Source: JBNLBT01 sp050303435
Lineage (GTDB): Bacteria > Pseudomonadota > Gammaproteobacteria > Xanthomonadales > Marinicellaceae
NCBI GenBank assembly: GCA_050303435.1
Contig: JBNLBT010000035.1
Span: forward strand, 1 to 30,320
Length of the DNA: 30,320 nt
Reading direction: 5' to 3'
In this document: one piece after another, positions 1 through 8,195 of the stretch
Position numbering within the stretch: position 1 is the first letter of the stretch
Layout: each line of letters starts with the position of its first letter
Notes under the pieces: generated by a model
Database searches by the model: none
Told to the model about the DNA's origin: nothing
Seen by the model: the letters and a program-made list of their open reading frames with translations, nothing else
Translations under genes and position numbers: made by a program

Positions 1-46
1 AGGCAATCACAAACAACGCGTATGCAAACTTATTCAACGGATTCAA
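1..46 (-). CDS. Possible 5' end of an unidentified gene downstream of norD (partial, runs off the left edge)
   Basis: Only about 15 codons are visible. A strong Shine-Dalgarno sequence, AAGGAGG (61-55 on the minus strand), lies 8 nt before a TTG codon at 46-44. The frame stays open to the window edge and reads MNPLNKFAYALFVIA, which resembles the start of a signal peptide or first membrane helix. The gene would be the fifth in the nor operon, about 55 bp after the norD stop. The same frame is also open from the norD TAG stop, so a longer upstream start cannot be excluded. The product cannot be identified from this fragment. The call rests on the ribosome binding site and the hydrophobic character only. 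Confidence 0.35.
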   Translation of the reverse strand, partial: MNPLNKFAYALFVIA

Positions 47-100
47 ATCCACAGCCTCCTTAAAGTCAAGAACCAGTGCAGCATGCCACACATCGAGTGC

Positions 101-1936
101 CTATGCCGATAATCGGCGATACAACACGGGCAATTTCAATGGCAGCGTGCCAGCATTGCGCAATTGCACAAACCCCCGATGCCCAAACACCTGCGGCAAA
201 TACTCGCTGAGGCCCTGGTCGATGGAAATGCAAAACACCACCAGGCCGTCGGCCCGCGCTTCCAATACCGCATGGCGCGTGTCTTCTAAACCATAACGGC
301 TTTCATAAATATCCAGATCATTCGGTTTGCCATCGGTCAGCAACAGCAACACGCGATGGCGGTTTGCGCGGGTCTTTAATTGCATCGTGGCGTAGCGGAT
401 GGCCGCCCCCATGCGGGTGTAATGCCCCGGCTGCAGGGCATCGATTCTGTCTCGCACCACATCACTTAAAGGCTCATCAAATCCCTTAATCAAAGCACAA
501 CGGACATCGGACCTGCGCAGTGAACAGAAACCCATCAGGGCAAAGGAATCACCGACGCTGTGCAAAGCCTCGGCAAACACATGCAAACTGTCCTGTATCA
601 CATCGATGACGCGTGTGGTGTTGTCCAGGTGCGCCTCAGTGGACAAAGACAAATCCGCCAGCAACAAACAGCTCATGTCCCGGCGACGTGGGCGTTTCTG
701 TCGATACAATCGATCGTGTGTCCTGTACCCGCCGCGGATCCTGTCCACTCGGTGTTCCAGATAGGCGGCCCAATCGACGGCATCGCCATCCGTTTGCCGG
801 TTGTGCCACAGCGTGGCGTGTCTGATGCGCTGGAACTGTCCGCGCACCTGGCGCACCACGCGGCGCAAGTCCTCATTGAGGCGCGTTGACTGCCGGGCAG
901 TGCAATGCACGGGCACACAACGCAAGGCGCAGTAATCTGGCACCAGCACGGCTTTGCGGGCATCCCATTCGGGCAGGCGAATTTCCGCTTTTATGGCCAC
1001 CTCGTCGGCAGGCGCCGGTGTTTGATCCAGGTCCATGTAAACTTGATTGCGACTGCTGCCGGCACTGGTGCTGATGCATTCCAGATCCTCGGCAACCGCT
1101 TGTGCATTGAGCTCTTCATCGTCTTCACTGCAACGATCCATGGGCACGTATTCACTCCAGCTGAACAAACTCTCCAAGCGAAATGACAGCAAGCCATGTG
1201 TCTGTTCCTCAGCAGCCACGCGCTGGCTGCGATGGCGCCCGGACACACGTTGTGTTGTTTTGCTTTGCGCCTGTTTTTCCGGCGGTTCCGGCCGGCGAAT
1301 CTGACCGGCATCGTGTCCTGGGTGCGGATAAATCCACACAGGCACCGACATCAGCTGCAACACCTGGGCCTCGTTCCAATCCGCTGTGAGCACAGGCGTG
1401 AGGAGGCTTTTACGCAACGCACTTTCGGCCGCCATCAATCGTTTGGGCACATGTGCAAGGTGGCCGCGCTGTTCAATGTGGGCGCACACCAGGCGCCGGT
1501 AAAGACGCCGCAAACCTGGCCATTGCTGCAGGATCTTCTGGCTGCCCATGCAGTTGCCCTGCAGCCAGTTGTGATGTGCCAGCTCGCCTGTCACCGCCGC
1601 CAGGGCCACCAGCCACCGATACACGCCCAGATTCAATGCCTGCGTTTTGAAGCAGGCCATTTCGGGTGGCAGAAACAGGTATTCCGCATCGACACAGGCA
1701 CAATGCACACGTTGTCCGGCTCCGGCGATGCGCTGCAACCAACCGCGATGACCGCGGTGTTGCATGGCAGAGGTGTGGGTGATGCGCACACCCGGATCAC
1801 CGCCACAGGCCCGATACAAAACCCCCAATGACTGATCGACGTCCGCCAGATTCACCGCCGCCTCGGTATGTCGTGGAACCGAATGCCCGGTGATCCAGCG
1901 ATGCCACAACAGCCCAACGCGTTCTTCCACAGTCAA
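101..1936 (-). CDS. norD: NorD, VWA-domain activation protein of nitric oxide reductase
   Basis: NorD-family proteins act with the NorQ AAA+ ATPase to mature or activate the NorBC nitric oxide reductase, probably during insertion of the non-haem iron. The C-terminal third is a von Willebrand factor A domain. It has a MIDAS motif DLSLS starting near residue 428, a threonine in HYTRMG, and the LLLLTDGKPND strand near residue 535. The N-terminal part (EERVGLLWHRW) and the SLFSWSEYVPMDR segment are typical of NorD. The length of 611 aa fits the family. The start is uncertain: the longest frame begins at TTG 1936, while GTG at 1930 has the better-spaced AGGA ribosome site. It follows norQ by about 60 bp and is the last certain nor gene. 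Confidence 0.92.
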   Translation of the reverse strand: MTVEERVGLLWHRWITGHSVPRHTEAAVNLADVDQSLGVLYRACGGDPGVRITHTSAMQHRGHRGWLQRIAGAGQRVHCACVDAEYLFLPPEMACFKTQALNLGVYRWLVALAAVTGELAHHNWLQGNCMGSQKILQQWPGLRRLYRRLVCAHIEQRGHLAHVPKRLMAAESALRKSLLTPVLTADWNEAQVLQLMSVPVWIYPHPGHDAGQIRRPEPPEKQAQSKTTQRVSGRHRSQRVAAEEQTHGLLSFRLESLFSWSEYVPMDRCSEDDEELNAQAVAEDLECISTSAGSSRNQVYMDLDQTPAPADEVAIKAEIRLPEWDARKAVLVPDYCALRCVPVHCTARQSTRLNEDLRRVVRQVRGQFQRIRHATLWHNRQTDGDAVDWAAYLEHRVDRIRGGYRTHDRLYRQKRPRRRDMSCLLLADLSLSTEAHLDNTTRVIDVIQDSLHVFAEALHSVGDSFALMGFCSLRRSDVRCALIKGFDEPLSDVVRDRIDALQPGHYTRMGAAIRYATMQLKTRANRHRVLLLLTDGKPNDLDIYESRYGLEDTRHAVLEARADGLVVFCISIDQGLSEYLPQVFGHRGFVQLRNAGTLPLKLPVLYRRLSA

Positions 1937-1996
1937 GTCCTGTCGAATAGACGGCTGTGTGCATCGACACGCCCCTTTGTGCCGGCACTGGCCTGC

Positions 1997-2821
1997 TCAA
2001 AAGGTCGCATGCACCACCGCCATTAAAGATTCAACCACAGACACATCGTCACTGAGTGGTTCGATCACCGCGGCTTGCAGTGCCTCGTCTTCTGGTACGC
2101 CTTGCCGAATCAGACGGGCGGCATGAATCAACAACCGCGTGGAAGGTGCTTCATCCAGGTCGTGGTCTTTGAGGCGTCGCAAACGCTGCCCCAGACCAGC
2201 CAGGCGCTGCGCCAGTTCAGCATCCACTGCTGTTTCAGCGATCAAAATCCGCGCCTCGAGCACGACCGCCGGATGATCCAGCCGGATCGCCAGAAAACGC
2301 TGGCGGGTGGAAGGTTTCATGCCTTTGAACCAGTTTTGATAACCCGGATTGTAGGAAACCACCAACATGAAATCCGCTGAGGCTTTGATGCGCTCCCCGG
2401 TCTTGTCGATGAACAGTGTGCGGCGATCATCGCTCAACGGGTGAATGACCACCACGCTGTCATTGCGGGCCTCGACCACTTCATCCAGGTAACAGATGCC
2501 GCCTTCACGCACTGCTCGGGTCAATGGCCCATCCTGCCAGTACGTGCCATCAGCTCCAATTAAGTGGCGACCAAGCAAATCCGCAGCACTCAGGTCCTCA
2601 TGACACGGCACGGTGAACAGCGGGCGCTGTAATTTTTCCGCCATGTGCGTGACCAGTCGCGACTTGCCGCAACCGGTCGGACCTTTCAGCAACACCGGAA
2701 TCTGATGTCGCCAGGCGTGTTCAAACAACCGGGTTTCATTGCCTTGTGGCAGGTAGCAAGTGGTCTCCCGGGAGGCACGTTCCACGTTCGTTTCGAATGC
2801 CCCGGACTGCCTGGCTTTCAC
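1997..2821 (-). CDS. norQ: NorQ/CbbQ-family MoxR AAA+ ATPase
   Basis: This is a MoxR-type AAA+ ATPase that works with the VWA protein NorD to activate nitric oxide reductase in the cytoplasm. The Walker A motif GPTGCGKS is at residues 47-54 and the Walker B motif GICYLDE at about 108-114. The VSYNPGYQ segment after Walker B is characteristic of the CbbQ/NorQ family. The protein has 274 aa, usual for NorQ. The start codon is GTG at 2821-2819 and overlaps the norB stop as GTGA, so translation is probably coupled to norB. The norB-norQ-norD order is the classical cNOR arrangement. Confidence 0.95.
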   Translation of the reverse strand: MKARQSGAFETNVERASRETTCYLPQGNETRLFEHAWRHQIPVLLKGPTGCGKSRLVTHMAEKLQRPLFTVPCHEDLSAADLLGRHLIGADGTYWQDGPLTRAVREGGICYLDEVVEARNDSVVVIHPLSDDRRTLFIDKTGERIKASADFMLVVSYNPGYQNWFKGMKPSTRQRFLAIRLDHPAVVLEARILIAETAVDAELAQRLAGLGQRLRRLKDHDLDEAPSTRLLIHAARLIRQGVPEDEALQAAVIEPLSDDVSVVESLMAVVHATF

Positions 2822-4206
2822 AGTGTCTCCATCTGTGCGGCGGTTTTTTCACCGCGAATGGTGAAACTGATCAGATACACAATCAAACCGAGCAAAAACA
2901 CCACCCCGGCCACTTCGCGCATCCAGTAAAAAAAGGCCATTTTTTCCTGCACCACCATGAACGGCAATGGCGCTTCACCCATGCGCTGCAGATACACCTG
3001 CAATATACCAGCCGCCGACAGAAACAGCGTGATAAAGACCATCGAAACTGTCATCATCCAGAATGACCACATCTCCACCACTTGCGCGGCGTCGGAATTG
3101 GCTTCTCGCCCGCGGATTTTGGGCATGGCGTAGGAAATGATGGTCAACACCACCATCACATAGGCGCCATAAAACGCCATGTGACCATGCGCGGCAGTCA
3201 GTTGCGTGCCATGGGTGTAGTAATTGACCGGTGCCAGGGTGTGCAGAAAACCCCACACACCGGCGCCCAGAAACGCCATCACGCCGGTGCCCAGTGCCCA
3301 CAGCGTGGCGGCTTTGTTGGGATGATTTCGCCGCCTTTTGTTGACCATATTGAAAGCGAACAGCGTCATCATGAAAAACGGAATCGGTTCCAGCGCAGAA
3401 AACACCGAACCCAACCACAGCCAATAGCTCGGTGTGCCGATCCAAAAATAATGGTGCCCTGTGCCGATCAGTCCGGTGATCAAGGCCATGGCGACGATCA
3501 GGTACAACCACTTTTCAATCACCTCACGGTCCACGCCGGTCACCTTGATCAGAACAAACGCAAGCAAGGCCCCCAGAATCAGCTCCCAGACGCCCTCAAC
3601 CCACAGGTGCACGACCCACCACCAGTAATACTTGTCGATCACCAGGTTCTCGGGATTGACGAAGGCGAACAAAAACATCACCGCCAACCCCACCAGTCCG
3701 GTCAGCAACACCACATTGATCACGGTCTTGCGGCCGGCCAGGATGGTCCGCCCCACGTTGTACAAAAACATCAGCGCGACCACCACAATACCGATTTTGC
3801 CGATGCTGGGCTGTTCCAGAAATTCCCGCCCCATGGTCGGCAGCCAGGCGTTGCCGGTGATCTGGGCCAAACGCGCATACGGCACCAGCAGATAACCGAG
3901 GATGATCAGCACACCGGCGATCAGAAAAATCCAGAAGCCCCATCTGGCCAGTGCCGGGGAGTGGATTTCGCGTTGCGACTCCTCCGGCACGAGATAGTAG
4001 GCGGCCCCCATGAAACCGAACAGCAACCACACAATCAATAGATTGGTGTGAATCATGCGCGCGATGTTGAATGGCAGCAATGGGAACAGAAAATCACCCC
4101 AGACATACTGTAATCCAAGAACAATACCAAACAGGATCTGTCCGACGAACAGCGCGATGGCTGCGGTGAAGTAAAGTTTTGCGATGGCTTGTGATGCGTA
4201 TTTCAT
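2818..4206 (-). CDS. norB: Nitric oxide reductase large subunit NorB (cNOR catalytic subunit)
   Basis: NorB is the integral-membrane catalytic subunit that reduces 2 NO to N2O using electrons from cytochrome c through NorC. It belongs to the haem-copper oxidase superfamily but has FeB in place of CuB. The sequence has about twelve hydrophobic segments and 462 aa, normal for cNOR. Expected ligands are present: His53 (MIHTNLL) and His342 for low-spin haem b, His340 for haem b3 (HGH motif), and His200, His251 and His252 (HLWVEG and GHHYF) for FeB, with the conserved Glu204. It lies 12 bp downstream of norC and has an AAGGGAG ribosome site. There is no quinol-oxidising N-terminal extension, so it is a cNOR rather than a qNOR. 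Confidence 0.97.
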   Translation of the reverse strand: MKYASQAIAKLYFTAAIALFVGQILFGIVLGLQYVWGDFLFPLLPFNIARMIHTNLLIVWLLFGFMGAAYYLVPEESQREIHSPALARWGFWIFLIAGVLIILGYLLVPYARLAQITGNAWLPTMGREFLEQPSIGKIGIVVVALMFLYNVGRTILAGRKTVINVVLLTGLVGLAVMFLFAFVNPENLVIDKYYWWWVVHLWVEGVWELILGALLAFVLIKVTGVDREVIEKWLYLIVAMALITGLIGTGHHYFWIGTPSYWLWLGSVFSALEPIPFFMMTLFAFNMVNKRRRNHPNKAATLWALGTGVMAFLGAGVWGFLHTLAPVNYYTHGTQLTAAHGHMAFYGAYVMVVLTIISYAMPKIRGREANSDAAQVVEMWSFWMMTVSMVFITLFLSAAGILQVYLQRMGEAPLPFMVVQEKMAFFYWMREVAGVVFLLGLIVYLISFTIRGEKTAAQMETL

Positions 4207-4218
4207 GACCCGGCTCCC

Positions 4219-4653
4219 TTAACCTTGTTTGTTCGGTGGCCATTGATGCGTGTCAATGCCATTGACGTATTCGAGAAAATTGACCAGATCATCCAGCTGT
4301 TGTGCGCCAAAATTGAACTGCGGCATGCTTCTGCGGTTGGGCACACCGTTCACCGGCCGTGAAATAATGAACGCCTTGACTGCATCTTTGCTGCCGCCAT
4401 AGCGCTCAACCACATTGCCCAGCTCAGGGGCAAAATAGGCCCCTTCCCCCAATAAAGTGTGACAACCGATGCAATTATATTCTTCCCATATACGCTTACC
4501 ATTCGCGACTGATTCAGTGATCGCTTCGCGATTGTCATATTGTGGAAATCGCTGATGTGAATCGACCGTCAGACCGATGAACAGCAGGATGAAAAACAAC
4601 GACCCACCGAAATAGATGTTGCGTGCCATGCTTTTGGTGAAGACCTGATTCAT
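4219..4653 (-). CDS. norC: Nitric oxide reductase cytochrome c subunit NorC
   Basis: NorC is the membrane-anchored monohaem cytochrome c that passes electrons from periplasmic donors to NorB. An uncleaved N-terminal membrane helix spans about residues 14-30. The haem-binding motif CIGCH is at residues 61-65, followed by the NorC-typical LLGEGAYFAPELGNV. Met110 in RRSMPQF is the likely axial ligand. The length of 144 aa matches the family. It is the first gene of the operon, with an AGGT ribosome site 6 nt before ATG. A class II Crp/FNR-type promoter is placed exactly upstream. Confidence 0.96.
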   Translation of the reverse strand: MNQVFTKSMARNIYFGGSLFFILLFIGLTVDSHQRFPQYDNREAITESVANGKRIWEEYNCIGCHTLLGEGAYFAPELGNVVERYGGSKDAVKAFIISRPVNGVPNRRSMPQFNFGAQQLDDLVNFLEYVNGIDTHQWPPNKQG

Positions 4654-4688
4654 GCCAACCTCATGCGTACGATGTTGAATAAATCAGC

Positions 4689-4730
4689 AATGTATCCGCT
4701 TGCACACGGCGGCGCCTTGACTCAGGTCAA
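4689..4730 (-). promoter_or_regulatory. Crp/FNR/Dnr-type site and -10 box of the norCBQD promoter
   Basis: TTGAC-TCAG-GTCAA at 4717-4730 is a perfect 5+5 palindrome of the Crp/FNR family half-site type (consensus TTGAT-N4-ATCAA). If its centre (4723.5) is at -41.5, transcription starts at 4682. The -10 hexamer would then occupy 4694-4689, where the minus strand reads TACATT, a 4/6 match. This is class II geometry. It leaves a leader of about 29 nt before norC. NO-responsive Dnr/Nnr or oxygen-responsive FNR/Anr are the likely regulators, and the sequence does not tell them apart. Confidence 0.72.
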
Positions 4731-4768
4731 TCGATCTTTACGGCAGCAAAAAATGGTCCTGCCCAATC

Positions 4769-4793
4769 AAAAAGGCCCGCAGTAACGCGGGCC
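4769..4793 (-). terminator. Rho-independent terminator of the beta-helix gene
   Basis: On the minus strand a GGCCCGC stem, a 6-nt loop and the complementary GCGGGCC arm are followed directly by TTTTTG. The stem is seven pairs and almost all G-C. It lies about 75 bp past the stop of the beta-helix gene and upstream of the norC promoter, so it separates the two transcription units. Confidence 0.85.
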
Positions 4794-4870
4794 GAGACTT
4801 GCCATACCCCCCTGATTCAGGTCATCGCAACGGACGCTTGATTGCTGCAGCGCAGTACCGCGGGTGCAAT

Positions 4871-6277
4871 TCAATCAAACGCATCGTAAAAGATCCGGTC
4901 GACGAATTCATGCGCGCCCACGTCGTGTGCAGGCCCTTGCGGTCGCGACACCCCAAGCATGTCAACATCCGGGGCCTGATCGGCCAGGCCGGCGTCCACC
5001 GCCGCGGCGTCGCCGCGCAGGCGCAGATCCAGCGGCGGCTGCACGAACAGCGCGCCGGGATCGTTGATGTTCAGGTTGTGGTCCTGCTGAATGTTGCTGC
5101 CACTGACGACAAAACTCTGCGCCAGGTTGTTGCGCAGCAGCACGTTGTTGCTGTCAATGCCGTTGTAGGGATTGACGCGAATCCAGGCCGGTCCGGGTGC
5201 ACCGGGCTGGATGTCGATCACGCTGTTGTTGACGATGCGTGAATCGTGCATGCCGTAAAAACTGATGCCGTGCCAGTGGTTGGTGATCACCACATTGTTT
5301 TCCACCGTCCAGTTGACAAACTGTCCATCAAAGCAGCCGATGCCCTGCATGGGTGCGTTCAACGGATTGGCCGGGTCGGTGAAATTGATGAACAGGTTGC
5401 CGCGCAGCACCACGTTGCTGACCTGCCCGGTGCCAACGCCGCCGTCGCCCACGGACCAGCTTTGAAAACCGTCGTCGTGATTGCCATCGCCCTGCGAGGA
5501 GGACACGTACATGTTCTGCACGCGGTTGTATTCATACACCGAATCGTTGCCGAGACCGCGGATGCCGTCGGCCGATATGCCGTCGATGAGGTTGCCGGCC
5601 ACCTGAACCCCAGTGGCGCCAGCGCTGATGCCAAAGCGCAAATTGCGCAGCACATTGCCGCTGATCACCGAATCGTCGGCGCCCAGGCGCACGCCACTGT
5701 TGGACAGATTGATCCAGTCGTCGGCGTCCCAGCCGCTGACGTCATCGCGCGTGTACACGGCGCTGTCACGCAAGGTCAATGCCTCGGCCGGACCGTGGTG
5801 GTTGTGGGCGACAAATTCCACCAGATAATCCACATTCAGCGGCGGGTTGACGTGGTGCGATGACACGTCCACGCCCTGCACCACCCAGTGCGCCGCCGAG
5901 GTGATTTTGATGCGCCCTAGTCGCGGCGTGTGACCGGGCTGCGCCGCCAGCGTCACCGGCGCCAGATTATAGGCACCGGTGATCACCAGTTCACCGTGAT
6001 AGCCCGAGCGCAGCCACACGGTGTCGCCCGGCTGCACCGGAGCACCGGCATTGACCGCGATCAATGGCGTGCCGGCACCCGGCGGCAAACTGGCCCAATG
6101 CCGCGTTTCAATCAAACCGTCTTCGATCACCTGCTGCAAGGTCAGCCACGGGTCGCCGCTGCTGCCATCCCCCGCGGCGCTGCCGTTGAGTGGATCCACA
6201 TAGAAATCCGCTGCCTGCACCACTCCCGCGGTGCCAACAATCAGCCAGAAAATCGATCTCAGACGGTGCGTGTGCAT
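4871..6277 (-). CDS. Secreted right-handed parallel beta-helix protein
   Basis: The 468-aa product has a Sec signal peptide (hydrophobic core IFWLIVGTAGVV, cleavage near VQAA-D). A FYVDPLNGSAAGDGSSGDPW segment follows, typical of the first turn of extracellular pectate-lyase-like beta-helix proteins. The middle carries many short repeats with Asn/Val ladders (for example VQVAGNLIDG, NVVLRGNLFIN, WTVENNVVITN, SRIVNNSVID), as expected for coils of the helix. Enzyme activity cannot be assigned: polysaccharide lyase, epimerase and adhesive proteins share this fold. The last residues are IFYDAFD, an aromatic/acidic tail resembling that of the protein at 25755-27287. It is monocistronic, with a terminator after it and a divergent gene before it. 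Confidence 0.85.
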   Translation of the reverse strand: MHTHRLRSIFWLIVGTAGVVQAADFYVDPLNGSAAGDGSSGDPWLTLQQVIEDGLIETRHWASLPPGAGTPLIAVNAGAPVQPGDTVWLRSGYHGELVITGAYNLAPVTLAAQPGHTPRLGRIKITSAAHWVVQGVDVSSHHVNPPLNVDYLVEFVAHNHHGPAEALTLRDSAVYTRDDVSGWDADDWINLSNSGVRLGADDSVISGNVLRNLRFGISAGATGVQVAGNLIDGISADGIRGLGNDSVYEYNRVQNMYVSSSQGDGNHDDGFQSWSVGDGGVGTGQVSNVVLRGNLFINFTDPANPLNAPMQGIGCFDGQFVNWTVENNVVITNHWHGISFYGMHDSRIVNNSVIDIQPGAPGPAWIRVNPYNGIDSNNVLLRNNLAQSFVVSGSNIQQDHNLNINDPGALFVQPPLDLRLRGDAAAVDAGLADQAPDVDMLGVSRPQGPAHDVGAHEFVDRIFYDAFD

Positions 6278-6468
6278 TCATTCAATAGTGTTCAAGAGAC
6301 TTGTCACATTAAAACCGGACACCGATGGTTTCTGTGAGAGCGGTCGCAATTCCATTGATCGGGCCACATCAGATCCGTGCAGCGATGCAAAATCACGTTC
6401 TGGGCCCGCGCGGCAACGCCCGCAACGGACGGTTCTGAAATTTTTTGTCAGTCCAGCATCTCGGTGCA

Positions 6469-6477
6469 TGTTATAAG
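6469..6477 (+). promoter_or_regulatory. Extended -10 promoter candidate directly before the LRR lipoprotein gene
   Basis: TG-T-TATAAG (TG at 6469-6470, hexamer 6472-6477) is an extended -10 element with a 5/6 hexamer. No -35 is found at the usual spacing; the nearest, TTGTCA, lies 21 nt away. Initiation would fall near 6484, on the tandem ATG codons at 6481 and 6484, which would make the mRNA leaderless or nearly so. A longer transcript from farther upstream is equally possible. Confidence 0.35.
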
Positions 6478-6480
6478 GGC

Positions 6481-8067
6481 ATGATGCACTGGACATTGAC
6501 ACTCATTATTACCGTGGTTGCACTGGCTTTGCTGCACCTGCAAGGTTGCAGCGACGCGGGACTGGACGCCAGCGTGCTGGAAGATGACACGCGCCTGGAC
6601 GCCGGCGATGCCGCCGCATTGAAATCACTGATCGGCGATCTCGGCGTGGCGCCGGATCGCATTGAATGGCTGACGGGCGATGCCGACAGCGAACAGGCAC
6701 CGGCGGTGCACATCCGCAATCGGCGGGTGGTGCAAATCAACTGGGCGGGTTTGCATTCACTCAAGCCTTTGCACGCACTCACCGCCCTCGAGCGGCTCAA
6801 TCTGCGCGACAGCCGGGTGCCGGCAGACGCGACACCGGGCCTTTGTCCGGCCAGTGTGCAGCACGTGAACATGGACGGCGGTGAAATCGGCGCGGCCGAT
6901 TGGCTGGCCGGCTGCGCGGGCTTGCGCAGTGTGCGCATACACAACAGCGACCTGACCCGGTTGGCGGATCTGTCTGCATTGCCTGGCCTTAAGTCACTGG
7001 ATCTGGGCAACAACCGACTTGAGACCTTGTCAGCAAACACACTGCCAGCAGCGCTGCAACGCCTGAGTCTGCCCGGCAACCGCCTGCAGGTGCTGCCGGA
7101 CCTGGCGCAATTGCCCGCGTTGCAGGAACTCGATGCCGCCGACAACGCGCTGCATTCATTGTTCGTGGGCTCTGAACAGTCTCAATTGACGCTGTTGTCT
7201 TTAAGCGGCAATCCACTGCGACAACTGACCGGATTACAGCACCTGACCGCATTGCACACCCTGAGGCTGAATCGCTGCGGGCTCGAATCGGCGCCGTTTG
7301 ATTGGCCCACCAGCCTGCGACGACTGGAACTGGACGACAACGCCGTGGCCGATCTCAAACACATCCAGCCCGCGCCGGGCGTGACCCGTCTGCATCTGAA
7401 TCGCAACCCGTACAGCCGCGCCGAAGCCCTGCTTGCATGGCCAAAGCTGAAACAGGTCGATGTACACGACAGCGGCCTGACCGCTTTGTCCTTGGATCTG
7501 CGCAATCGCATCAAATTCAATTTGCATGGGGAGTTTGGACTGCTGCTGATGGCCAACAGTTTGCAACAGGCGCGCAACCCGGATGCGACCTTGCTGCAGC
7601 GCTTGCCAAACACTTCAGGACAAAGCCACGGCGTGCACAAATCCCTGCAAACCCGGATCGACCTGAACGGGCCGTTGCGGGTCAGCGGTGAGGTGGACAT
7701 TGAATCCCTTGACGGCCTCAGCCGCATTCGTTTGCTGCGCGTCGATGACGTGTTGCTGTATGGACGCGACGTGCGGGTGCGCGTTCAGGCCCAGTTGGCT
7801 GAAGGCGCATTGCTGGTATACAGCCCCGAGGGTGAAGATTTTTTGCAAACCGCGGAGGTGTTACTGGACACCGGGCGCTTGCGAACTCTGCCTGAATCCG
7901 TGCGCGCCGCCCATCAAGTGCGCGGCTTCAGGCGCCATCGGGTGATTCCGGGAGAGACGATTGAGGCCTCGGTTCATCTGCAGTCCATGGCGGGCGACTG
8001 GTTCCTGTTGCTGGCCAGTGAAGGCGGCATCGCGCGCGACATCCGCCTGCGGATTGAACACGATTGA
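6481..8067 (+). CDS. Leucine-rich-repeat lipoprotein
   Basis: The start is taken at the tandem ATG (6481/6484) because it puts a clean lipoprotein signal at the N-terminus: a charged-poor hydrophobic stretch ending in the lipobox LQGC with Cys23. Residues about 95-330 contain at least nine leucine-rich repeats of the LxxLxxLxLxxN type (for example LPGLKSLDLGNNRLETL, LPALQELDAADNALHSL, TSLRRLELDDNAVADL). The last 150 residues are a separate, probably beta-rich domain that I do not recognise. Ser at position +2 predicts outer-membrane sorting under the Lol rule of enterobacteria. Bacterial LRR proteins usually bind other proteins; the partner here is unknown. The ECF sigma/kinase pair follows 128 bp downstream. 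Confidence 0.83.
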   Translation: MMHWTLTLIITVVALALLHLQGCSDAGLDASVLEDDTRLDAGDAAALKSLIGDLGVAPDRIEWLTGDADSEQAPAVHIRNRRVVQINWAGLHSLKPLHALTALERLNLRDSRVPADATPGLCPASVQHVNMDGGEIGAADWLAGCAGLRSVRIHNSDLTRLADLSALPGLKSLDLGNNRLETLSANTLPAALQRLSLPGNRLQVLPDLAQLPALQELDAADNALHSLFVGSEQSQLTLLSLSGNPLRQLTGLQHLTALHTLRLNRCGLESAPFDWPTSLRRLELDDNAVADLKHIQPAPGVTRLHLNRNPYSRAEALLAWPKLKQVDVHDSGLTALSLDLRNRIKFNLHGEFGLLLMANSLQQARNPDATLLQRLPNTSGQSHGVHKSLQTRIDLNGPLRVSGEVDIESLDGLSRIRLLRVDDVLLYGRDVRVRVQAQLAEGALLVYSPEGEDFLQTAEVLLDTGRLRTLPESVRAAHQVRGFRRHRVIPGETIEASVHLQSMAGDWFLLLASEGGIARDIRLRIEHD

Positions 8068-8115
8068 TGTCTCTGCACGCCGTGGACATCGCCACGCGCC
8101 AACGCCCTGCAACGT

Positions 8116-8136
8116 CCGGCTGTCACCGTGAGCCGG
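8116..8136. repeat. Inverted repeat upstream of the ECF sigma promoter
   Basis: CCGGCT and AGCCGG form a perfect 6-bp stem around a 9-nt spacer. It ends 6 bp before the -35 box of the sigma-factor promoter and begins about 50 bp after the LRR gene stop. It could be an operator or part of a terminator. No T-tract follows, so a rho-independent terminator is not supported. Confidence 0.35.
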
Positions 8137-8142
8137 CGCGAA

Positions 8143-8171
8143 TTGTCAAATACAAACGTGCATGCTATGAT
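8143..8171 (+). promoter_or_regulatory. Near-consensus extended -10 promoter of the ECF sigma/kinase operon
   Basis: TTGTCA (8143-8148) and TATGAT (8166-8171) are separated by exactly 17 nt, and a TG precedes the -10 by one base (8163-8164). Each hexamer matches the housekeeping sigma-70 consensus at 5 of 6 positions. Initiation near 8178 would leave an 18-nt leader before ATG 8196. The promoter excludes the upstream part of the longer open frame and so supports the shorter sigma-factor start. Confidence 0.75.
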
Positions 8172-8195
8172 GATTTTTTTGATTTTGTTTTGCGC

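Noticed and set aside
3082..4041. Open frame of 319 codons on the plus strand
   Set aside because: It is antisense to norB, with a His/Gln/Pro-rich translation typical of a shadow frame of a membrane protein gene.
8064..8195. N-terminal extension of the ECF sigma factor
   Set aside because: The extension contains a near-consensus promoter (8143-8171) and its translation does not resemble sigma factor N-termini, so the start was placed at 8196.
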